This document shows, in pieces, positions 55,414 to 64,000 of a stretch of 64,000 bases of DNA. The stretch spans positions 7,316,001-7,380,000 of the forward strand of contig NC_035790.1 of assembly GCF_001653235.2 (NCBI RefSeq), in the 5' to 3' direction. Each line of letters opens with the position of its first letter. The stretch's first letter is position 1. The notes under the pieces are model-generated. The model was not told the origin of the DNA and made no database searches. It saw only the letters and a list, made by a program, of their open reading frames with translations. The DNA is from Pochonia chlamydosporia 170 (taxonomy: Eukaryota; Ascomycota; Sordariomycetes; Hypocreales; Clavicipitaceae). The translations under genes were made by a program, and so were the position numbers.

Positions 55414-55984
55414 TGCATTATGGCACTCTTTTATCAATTCAATCCTGCTTGCTCGCCACTGTTATATTTGACGCACTTTAGAGCAGAATATCTATAAAAT
55501 GGGAGTGGTTGGACTCGGCTGGCGGAATTCAAACACGGGGTTTCTTTGGTAACAGTCCTGCAGTATGGCGAATCAGTGTAGGAAGCGAGTCAACGTAGAA
55601 CAGAAGGAGAGACAAGGTACCGCAATCGTGCTTGGCAAAGGATGCACAGAGAAGCCTAAGACATTGGTCGTTTGCGAGCATCAAAGGGTTACTTTCTGGC
55701 GGCACAAGGCCCCTGACGAGTATCGGGGGTTGTTAGTCGCTTGGCACCTGGGATATGCCTTCCCCGGTTCGAAGTCAAAGCTCTAGACCCTTTTTATGAA
55801 AGCGCCTGACGTTATTACGAAAGCATTGGCCAGGACAAATTACGTCTGAAAATAAGCATAATACTGGAAACTTGGTGGGAATGCAGTACCTCCCCGCACA
55901 GAGGGATGCCCTAGAGTTATGCATCCCGCATCCCAGACGAGAAGGCCTTCTCCAAACCCCTCGCACTGTCACAGAACCGGAGGG

Positions 55985-55999
55985 TTTTTTTTTTTTTTT
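55985..55999 (+). repeat. T homopolymer (about 15)
   Basis: Uninterrupted T run. Length may be inaccurate in the consensus. Confidence 0.85.
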
Positions 56000-56603
56000 A
56001 CCACGGTCCTAGGAAGGCGCCACATAATGTGTTGACTGTCATTGTGATGGCTATTCTTGATGCGAGAAATCGCATGTAAGAGGGCCTCCACTGCAAGCAG
56101 CCAAATCGTAGCTGAATACATGTGCGACGCTGAGTGGGAGGTCGGGCAGTTTTACAGCGGCATGGGTTGGGGCAACTATGAGGTGCTAAATTGCTTTCGA
56201 CAAGATAATGATACGCAACTTTCGAATCAAATACCGAGTATTTGGTAAGGCAGTAAACGTACTCTGAACACCTATCTACTTTTACTATGACTTCTTTTAC
56301 TTCGCACACCACCGCGCCTTGCAGAATACGCCACGCAATCAAAACGCACCAGTGGTTGGCAACAAGACTAGACTCACCTTCGTTGCATAACTCGCTTGGC
56401 AGTCTCAGTTCAACAAAAAGAATTTCTATATGCAATGGCATTCTCATGCCATGCAACATGTTCCTCATTAAACCATCTTTGCTTTGACTCAATGAGCCAG
56501 GAGTATCCCCCAGTGGAAGGGATAGTTTCGCTGACTGTTGCACAACCGCACGGCAAACGAAATCCACGGCAATCATGACGGACCTTTCCGGCCCTTCCTC
56601 ATG

Positions 56604-59600
56604 TCATTGAGGCCCCTTTTCCCCAATGGCGCCTGTACGGCCGCCCATCTGTTCGTAATTCGCCCCACTGTCCAAGTTCGAACTATCTTCGTCCTGTCCG
56701 GTGGCATTGCTATTTGTGAAATAATGACCAAACGTACGAGTCTCCACATCCACCTTCATGTCTGTAACCGTTCTCACTTGGTGGCGGAAATAAACTCGCT
56801 TAGCCCACTTCCAGGCTTCAATGCCCATGAAGAACAGAACTGCTTCGATAAAGACGATACCCCATTCCCAGCTTATGCCAGTGTGCTTGAAGACAACCGT
56901 GTTCAGAACAGGGATGTAGATGATTGGGAACATAGTGATGAAGCCTGCAACAATGGCCCAAAAGAGGAATTTGTTACGCCAGACGTCAATGATCCATTGT
57001 GTAAAGTAGTGCTTGCTCTTGGGCTGCATGCGAAAGAAAGATCGGCGCATGTTGACCATTTCCCAGGCCAGGAAGAGAGCGAACCAAGTAAGGCATGCGA
57101 ACGTAGTGGCACGAGCACGGAAGACAACCTCACACTCTTCAGAGTATTCATTGTTGCAGTTATCTCCGAGGTCAGCAGCCCCGTTACCAAAGCCGTACAA
57201 GACGAGAACGAAGGAGGCCAGGCAGAGGGCGGACATCCAGAGGCCATAGACGGTCATGTCAATTAAAAGTTCAGGAGTAAAGACGCCTTGCTTCAACTTG
57301 TGGGCTATTAGCAGATGTATGACCATAACAGCACAGCCGTTTTCATGAGGCTCATTGGAAGACTTACGTTTTGAGGTGGCCGCTGCATGATATCTGGAGC
57401 AGCAATCTCGAATCCGAGGCCCATGTCAGGCATACCAGAGGTAACCATGATGATCCAAAGAATTTCCACAGGAGCCAAAGGGAACACTGAAATACCACGC
57501 CTATCCTTGAAAACGAGACCAATCAGAAGCGTGCATGCCTGGGCGATATTTTCTGCCAAGACGTGAAGGATAAACTTTTGAATGTTGTCGAACATGCGTC
57601 GGCCCTCTTCAACAGCGTTGAGAATAGAAGCAAAGTTATCGTCAGTGAGAACAATGTCGGAAGCCTCTTTAGCGACGTCAGAGCCAGCTTGACCCATGGC
57701 GATACCAACGTCAGCACGCTTCAAGCTAGGTGAGTCGTTGACACCGTCACCAGTCATGGCAACAAAGCACTTTCGACGGTGGAGAGCCTCAATCATTCGG
57801 ACTTTGGTCTGAGGGGCGCATCGGGCGACGACAAGGGGAAGAAGAGGCAGGTCATCGATTTCCTGGTCAGTTAGTTTGTCGAAATCAGATGCGGTCATCA
57901 CCATGGTCCTGGCTACATCAGCAGCAATCTCGTTCATCCTGGTGGGAAGGATCCCAACCTCTAGGGCAATGGCACGGGCAGTCTCCGGATGGTCACCAGT
58001 CAACATATGAACGCTGATCCCGGCTGCATGGCACTTCCGCACCGAGGGGGCGGATTCAGGACGAGGAGGGTCATAGAGGCCGATGAGACCACGGAAGGTT
58101 AGATCTTGCTCAAACGTGCCCCGCTCCAAGTCGGCCTCATTATCTTTGACATGGGGAATATCTGTTCGGCTGGCCAGGGCCAATACGCGCAGTCCCAGGC
58201 GAGCCAGGGCTTCCATGTTCCTGAGCACATCTTCCTTGATATCTTCGGTCAGATCTTCGACCTTGTCACCCACGACATATTGAGGGCAGGAGTTGAGAAG
58301 GCGTTCAACAGCGCCCTTGGTAAAAAGCCACTGTTTATTAGTTTCGTTATTTTCGAAAATGACAGACATCTTCTTCACTTCAGAGTCAAACGGGAATTCG
58401 GCAACTTGGTGCCATTTGGCATGTTCGCCTGTGGAGAGGCGAAGACGATTCCAGTTGAATCGCGAGGCAAATACTTGAATAGCAATCTCGGTGGGGTCAC
58501 CCCGTCCATGCCACTCATCATTCACCTTGTTTACAAATGCGAGGTTGGCAAGTGAGGCAATGTTCAGATACTCCCTGAGTGTGGCATCCGTGATGACAAC
58601 ATCAGGGCCATTGATAGGCTCACCATCAGCGTCGTCGCTGCAGAAATTGATATCCTTGGGCTGGGCAGCGTTTAGACCGAGTTGCCCGACGGTCGGGTTG
58701 AAGGGCTCGCTAGTAGTACCAACGGAGTATGTACCGCGTCCTGGAATCCAAGCTTTCTTGACAATCATGTTACCCTGGGTAAGGGTACCAGTCTTGTCGG
58801 AACAGATATCTACGAGCAAGTTAAGCGGTTTACAGAGTAGAGGGGGGTGCGATGCTTACTAGAAACCGCCCCAAGAGCCTCCAGACTCTTCAAGTTGCGG
58901 ACAATGACGTGACGCTGGACCATGCGCTTCGTACCAGCCGCCATGGTGATGGTAAGAACGACTATAAGTGAAGCTGGGATCATTGACAAGCCGGTAGCAA
59001 CAGCATAAATGATAACCTCTTGCTTGGTATCAAACTTGTTGGCACCCATAACAATAATGGCGCATATAATGGCAGTACCCAGAAGGAGCAATGCAAGCTT
59101 GGAAAGCTTCTTCTGGAGAGGAGTACCAACGCTCACGCCGAGGAAGCAGCCGACAGCGTCAGAGAATGTGAGAGACCATGCTTGCAGCCAGCGGCCGAAG
59201 CTGGTGGTACCATCCTCTCGGCGCTTAGGCTCACGTCGACGAGAGCTCTTGCCACGAAGAGCGGCGGCGATCTGACCGATTTCAGTGTAAAGGCCGGTGG
59301 CAAATACAACACCCCGTGCTCGGCCCTTGGTGACGGTCGATGAGCTGTAGGCAATGTTAAGCCGATCACCTGGTCCAGTATCATCCGCATAGGTGGGAAC
59401 CGGTCCCTTGCGAACAGGGAGCGACTCTCCGGTGAGCAACGCTTCGTTGGTCTCAAAGTTGACTGCCTCGACAAGACGAATGTCAGCAGAATGGTGTCCC
59501 CTGTCTTGAGCTCAACCATGTCACCGGGAACGATTTCCCCTGTGACAACAGTCTCGTTGTTGCCATTTCGAATAGCTTGAGCAGTTGGAGAGCTGAGTGA

Positions 59601-59993
59601 TCGAAGGGAATCCATAGTCTTTGCAGCCTTGAATTCTTGGAAGAAACCGACAACAATGTTGAGAATGATGACAACAGCAATAACACCGCCTTCAATCCAC
59701 GACTGAATGCCAAAAGAGGCAGCCATAGCGAGGATGAGGACAAGCGTTAATGCATTCGCAATTTGTCCAATGAAGATCTTGAGCGGCTGAACACCCTCTT
59801 GCTCGCCAAATTCGTTGCGACCATACTCTTCCAGGCGTCTCTTGGCTTCGACTGTGCTTAGACCAACTTCAGTGTTGGCATGAAGCTGATCAACAACCTC
59901 ATCGATCTTCAGCGCATGTGCAGGCGCGGTCATGGGCTTGTTTGCCTGGCCGGAGACATGCGCCTGCACATCTTCATTCTTCTTGCCGCCCAT
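56604..59993 (-). CDS. ENA: ENA-type P-type cation (Na+/K+/Li+) ATPase
   Basis: Exons 58860-59993, 57368-58809 and 56604-57296; introns of 50 and 71 bp. About 1090 residues from MGGKKNEDVQAHVSGQANK. Features: N-terminal cation ATPase domain (STVEAKRRLEEYGRNEFGEQ), TM pairs, actuator loop with LTGESLPVRK, phosphorylation site ICSDKTGTLTQGN (split by the first intron), KGAVERLL nucleotide-binding segment, MLTGDHPETARAIA, MTGDGVNDSPSLKRADVGIA, and C-terminal TM helices. The layout fits type IID (ENA) pumps that expel Na+ or K+ at the plasma membrane at high salt or pH. Anomaly: near 59489 one base is missing in a short C run, so GDTI is followed by a wrong frame (LLTFVLS) until ADIRLVEAVNFETNEA resumes in the next frame. 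No intron is possible there. Probably a consensus error; otherwise the pump is dead. Confidence 0.93.
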
Positions 59994-61467
59994 AGTTGGC
60001 AACGGTCGAAACAAACACTGCTTCGCCTGTTTTCTGACAAGAATACTGTTCCAGAATCCTTTTGAATTCGCCTCTAGATAGAAGTGATTGCCGTTGAAAC
60101 AGCAGAAGGCGACACTCCGTGGGTTGGTCGAGTTAACCAAGGCCAAAAAACTTTTGCAGTGCTCCAATGGGGATAGCAAAATCAAGCATGAAGAAAACAT
60201 GAAGAGGAGTGATAAAGAGAGGAGCCGGAAGGCGAAGCTTTTGAGGTTGTCTGGAAAATTTTCGTGGTGGGAGCCTTTAGTCATTGTGCATTCTATGGCA
60301 CCTGCGTGTGGTGTGGAATTGGTGGATCACCGTTAACGCATAAGCGTATCAACACCGTAGCTAATTTTCGCCAAGACGTTTGGGGCAAAGCCACTAGTTT
60401 ACAGGCCCCTCATGGTTGGTGGAGCGGAGACAAATTCTGGCCCTGGTGGGCCGTTGACAAACTTGTGGTTGTGGTGAGGATTGCCTTGGTTTTGTTTCGC
60501 TGTTGAAGCTTATTCATGATAACACCAGTTCATCAGTTCAGCACAGTTTCCAAGTCAACGATCTCACAAGATTGCTGTCTTCTTATACTAACGGAGGTCT
60601 TGTCCGGCACATACTGCATATAATCAGAGCGGAGGCAAATAGGATGGTTGGAAAGCCACTGTCGTCTATTTGGCTGTGATTGCAACAACAACGGAGGAGT
60701 GCCGAGTCTTGCCTACATGAAGCTTATGATTTAAGCATCAACTGACAAGTGGGGCAAAGATGGGCAATCAATGTCATTTGGCTCTTGAGATGTTTGCGTG
60801 AATAGGCGATGACGTCTACTGACAAAGAAGTATTACTGCCAACAACAAGCGCCACCATAGTGGATAGTGCTTCCCCATAGCGCCTACAACCGGTTGTTAG
60901 GGAGCAAGAGCACTCCAACATAAAGGCACACCCCGACCTTCAGCTACTTGCATACCGTTACAAACTTTGTCCATCTATGGCTTTACTGCAACTACAAAAG
61001 TACGATCTCATGTTCAAATGCAACGCGCAACATTTCATGGGGGAAAAAATAAAAGTGGAAACAATCTTACACAAGGCACTATAATTTAGAGCATCAATGC
61101 AGACGGCGCGTACAGTACTGACGCATACTGCTTTGCAGACAAATGAGTGAAATTTCGGTATAATATTTTACACCGTCCCATGCTGACAAGGAACTGCATA
61201 GTCGACTTGTGAGCCCGGTCGGCGTACCCAGACAATGCAGGAAGTCATTGGGAGCCAATGACAGCGCTGCTGCGACAGACATCTGGAGTGAGCTACCCAG
61301 CACTGTAACGAATTCCCCACCTTCGGCCCTGACCGCCTGCAATTCCTCCACCAGTGACTGCCACCATCACAATGCAATGTATACTAATCCAGCCTCTATC
61401 GCTCGCAAAAGCCCTCCTCTCCAGCGGTGGCATACATCGCAGGAGGCTTTATTTATAGATATCAGTA
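59994..61467. other. Upstream region of the ATPase, no supported gene
   Basis: Contains the 5' UTR and promoter of the ENA gene (open frame continues upstream of the chosen ATG but without homology). No other gene was recognised. Part of a dispersed repeat lies at 61291-61353. Confidence 0.4.
61291..61353 (-). repeat. Dispersed repeat R2, copy 1 (inverted)
   Basis: Its reverse complement (beginning CTGGTGGAGGAATTGCAGGC) matches 62235-62296 at roughly 80 percent by eye. The two copies flank the MITE at 61468-61796 in opposite orientation. Confidence 0.6.
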
Positions 61468-61796
61468 CTTGGGGGTTCTCAAAACCGACCAGTGGCCCGT
61501 GCCCAAAGTTGGACACGGGGGGCACTCTGATTAGGAAAATGTACTTTGAATGGGAAAAAGAGTTACCTCTAAGCCCCGCCAATTTATATCGGAAGCAAGG
61601 TAGCTATTTGGTGGGGCTCTGAAATGTATTGGAGAGGTTCTGCACCAAATGAGAGACTACTTTACTTACATAGTGATAGGCACTGAAATGAATGTACCTC
61701 ATTGTATTTTCCCATTCAAAGTGCATTTTCCTAATCAGAGTGCCCCCCGTGTCCAACTTTGGGCACAGGGCACTGGTCGGTTTTGAGAACCCCAAG
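61468..61796. mobile_element. 329-bp MITE with long inverted repeats
   Basis: It is bounded by TA (61466-61467 and 61797-61798). Inverted ends of about 95 bp start CTTGGGGTTCTCAAAACC (left copy has an extra G) and include GTTGGACACGGGGGGCACTC and ATTAGGAAAATG. The arms are nearly identical. No coding capacity. TA duplication suggests a Tc1/mariner-family enzyme moves it. The terminal sequence is unrelated to the other MITE. Confidence 0.88.
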
Positions 61797-62234
61797 TATA
61801 TGGGCGGCAGCTCGGGGCTTTACATATATCGTCAGACGGTCAACTATTGGGAAATCTGGTCGAGCTACAGTTTCATACTCGTGCAATCAATTCCGCTGTG
61901 GTTGTGAATATCCCATACTGGCAAAGGAAGACTGCAGTGAGCTCTGGCTTCTTAAAGATCGTCTTGAGCCTCGATTTTCTCTACATAAACACGAATTATG
62001 CCCATATATCCCGACTCACTACCAGCACCAAAGCGAGACCCAAGAGCGCATTCAGCAGCCCAACGATGAGCAACAAGAAGGACCTATTGACCAGCTTCAA
62101 AACGAGCTTCAGGACGATTCGCCTTCAGATAGGCCCGGAAAGATGACTACCGACGTGTAGCAATTGTCATATAGAAGGCCATAGACGAGGTTCAAAGTGC
62201 TGTCCATTGAAAGACAATGGCAGTCCATAATTAA

Positions 62235-62296
62235 TTGGTAGAGGAGTTACAGGCGGTCAGCGCCGAAAGCGGGAATTGGTTACAGTGGGTGTTGCT
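62235..62296 (+). repeat. Dispersed repeat R2, copy 2
   Basis: TTGGTAGAGGAGTTACAGGC and following bases match the reverse complement of 61291-61353. Confidence 0.6.
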
Positions 62297-62488
62297 GACT
62301 AAAAATTAGGCCCGTGGCTGTACGGACCCGTGAGCCTATTGGCTCCCATTATTTCTTTGGTTTTCTAACTCGTTAGATTGATGGTTACATTCACACTGTA
62401 CCAAGAAGTGTAAGCCGATGGCTGGACCTAACCCGTTAGGCCGGCTCAGCGTGGTCAGTTTTCCGGGTAACTTTGTATGTATGTACGT

Positions 62489-62518
62489 GCTGTATTTTAG
62501 CTATCGTACCGTACGTAC
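62489..62518 (+). repeat. hAT-1-end-like motif, second copy
   Basis: GCTGTATTTTAGCTATCGTA then CCGTACGTAC, preceded by a TATG/TACG run. It matches 27027-27056 with about four differences and the same flanking tetranucleotide repeat, so it is probably a solo end or remnant of the same hAT family. Confidence 0.55.
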
Positions 62519-63103
62519 TATTGGGTCGTAAACATCACTATTGGCTACTTTGTGCTCCCGATCCAGCTGTTCGAAGCTCAACTTTGCCACAATTCTATCG
62601 CAGTGGAGCAAATAATTTGATGACCGTCTCTCGTCACTCTTATTACCTTTTGGGGGACGTGAATACAAGGAAACATGTTTTTGAGGTGCCACCGAGGATT
62701 AAATCTTCGCTTAAGTATTGGGGTGAATGCGACAGGGTCGGGTTGGTGTTACAAAGCGGCTCTCTCCACATTCGAACAGTTTAGGCACTCAAGTATTGTC
62801 GGTGGACCGCACAGCCATCAGGTGTTGCCAGTAGTAAGGGAGGCTGGGGAACGTATTCCAACGAAGATAAAGACCATGAATCCCTCTGGTTAGAGTAGAA
62901 GTAGGGAAATCTATCAACGGACTTTGCTTCTGTGCAAATACAACATAACTAACAATGAGTCCCACAACGTAACAATATTGTGCTAGTGTAAACCCTCCAC
63001 CATCAAAGTTACACCTCAAGAACACCTGGCCAAAACATTGGCCTCGGTTACAGGTCGACTTTTAGATGTAACAGAAGGCTTTCCGGGCAATGCCTCTGGG
63101 GCT

Positions 63104-64000
63104 CTAGATGGTTTGTTGGCAGAGTCTTATTTCCCGACCCCAATCGGAGCACAGGATTTGCGACACCGTGATACGACGAGTTGCATCCGGGTCTAGGATG
63201 CAGTATATGACGTTACGGCAGCAAAGCTAAAGGTACACTAATCAGACGTCACATTGAAAGGAGAAGGAACTTATCCGGGGGGAATAACTCACCGGGCGCA
63301 GTGCCTCTATCGGGGAAAACCCTTCCTCTTGACGTCGATCGTTCAAATATTGCGTATAAGACATATCCTCGTCCCTCTTGGCCGCACCCCAATGGTAATG
63401 ACCAGTGAGCATAGTCATGTAGATAATACCACAAGCCCACACGTCAACTGCACGACCATCATAACTGTCGTTTGTATACACCTCCGGTGCGATATATGGA
63501 CGCGAGCCACGAATTCCCGAGACCATTCCAACACCTGTCTCCCATGCCATGCGGAAACATGTGCTGTCGCCGAAGTCACTTATCTTCAACCTGCCTCGTG
63601 TAGTGAGCAGGAGGTTCTCGGGTTTGAGGTCGCGATGTGTCACACCCATATCGTGAATATATTGGACGCCAAGCATCAGCTGCTTGAAAAAGCAGTCTGC
63701 TTCCTGAACCTCTAGCCTTCCAGCAGAACGCACCAGCGCGAAGAGATCACCACCAGGACAGAACTCCATAACCTCAAAAAAGCCATCCTCCCCGTCCTTG
63801 AGCAGGTCAAGTGTCTGGATAACATTTGGATGGCGTAGCTCTCTCGATATGCAGAATCCAATCGCCAGTCGGTGGGCATACGCATCAGTCGGCTCAACTG
63901 GCCGCTGCCTTAACTCTTTGACTGCGAACAACTGCTCGGTGGTTCTAGTGGTCATTTTCTTGTGTGAGATGTACACAATTCCGGACGCTCCACTTCCCAC
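63104..64000 (-). CDS. HAL4/SAT4-like Ser/Thr protein kinase (5' end outside window)
   Basis: Exon 63293-64000 continues beyond the window; the last exon is 63104-63226, joined across a 66-bp intron (GTGAGT donor, TTTAG acceptor). The visible 276 residues cover nearly the whole kinase domain: glycine loop [15 protein letters not shown]-type lysine in [10 protein letters not shown], catalytic [36 protein letters not shown] and [19 protein letters not shown]. The C-terminal end is [20 protein letters not shown] then WGREIRLC. This pattern fits the fungal HAL4/SAT4/RTK1 (NPR) kinase group, which in yeast regulates potassium transporters and salt tolerance. It lies 3.1 kb from the ENA ATPase on the same strand. 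No lesions are seen. Confidence 0.88.

Larger units (their letters stand above)
54270..56603. other. Intergenic, no supported gene
   Basis: Mostly AT-rich from 55100 to 55500. The longest ATG-started frame is 55565-55786 (+), 73 codons (MANQCRKRVNVEQKERQGTA), with no recognised motif. No transposon ends recognised. Confidence 0.4.
61799..63103. other. Intergenic, no supported gene
   Basis: An open frame 61847-62146 (+) of 99 codons has no recognised motif. The region also holds repeat R2 copy 2 (62235-62296), the hAT-like motif at 62489-62518 and possible R1 words near 62878. Confidence 0.4.

Noticed and set aside
55180..55500. Possible solo LTR in the AT-rich stretch
   Set aside because: No TG...CA ends with a target duplication could be found.
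1..64000. CRISPR arrays, bacterial operons, secondary-metabolite core enzymes
   Set aside because: No spaced short repeats, no ribosome-binding-site-led gene runs, and no PKS/NRPS/terpene signatures were seen; the window is eukaryotic with introns.

Overview
The window looks like the nuclear genome of a filamentous ascomycete (Pezizomycotina; probably Sordariomycetes, species not determinable by eye). Genes have several short introns (about 50-70 bp) with GT...AG ends and CTAAC/CTGAC-like branch sites. The protein families are typical of moulds: a PNP-NACHT-WD40 NLR-like receptor, a PDR-type ABC transporter, an ENA-type cation ATPase, a HAL4/SAT4-like kinase, a fungal bZIP factor and a TPMT-family methyltransferase. 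Transposons are abundant and of typical fungal classes. No rRNA, convincing tRNA, CRISPR array or bacterial operon was seen.

Layout. 1-15.6 kb is a non-self-recognition-like accessory region. It holds a stand-alone nucleoside-phosphorylase (PNP) protein (1577-2737), a transcription-factor-like protein with a 5 x 36 bp in-frame repeat (4418-5841), and an apparently intact four-exon PNP-NACHT-WD40 gene with 12 very similar WD40 repeats (6761-11735). A Hop-like MULE (11974-14787) follows, then a decayed WD40 tail. 16-36 kb is repeat-rich: a complete Ty1/copia element with identical 95-bp LTRs (18821-24212), a broken unknown gene, a chromodomain relic, a truncated hAT abutting a second Hop-like MULE, a second MULE family fragment, and a 636-bp palindromic MITE. 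36295-40323 is a complete hAT element with a perfect 8-bp target duplication.

40.8-51.1 kb is ordinary gene space: a two-exon small conserved-looking gene, divergent from a bZIP gene; a TPMT methyltransferase; a 62-base assembly gap; and a full-size PDR transporter. 51.6-54.3 kb is a chimera of a piggyBac-like 5' fragment and a broken Fot/pogo element that itself carries a 507-bp insertion. 56.6-64 kb has the ENA ATPase, a second MITE and a HAL4-like kinase cut by the window end. The ATPase and kinase could both serve cation homeostasis; this is inference from family knowledge.

Several otherwise well-preserved host genes (ABC transporter, ENA ATPase, bZIP, and the unknown gene at 24.8-25.8 kb) each contain one single-nucleotide frame change. 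With the N gap, this makes consensus errors a serious alternative to real gene decay. About one third of the window is recognisable mobile DNA.
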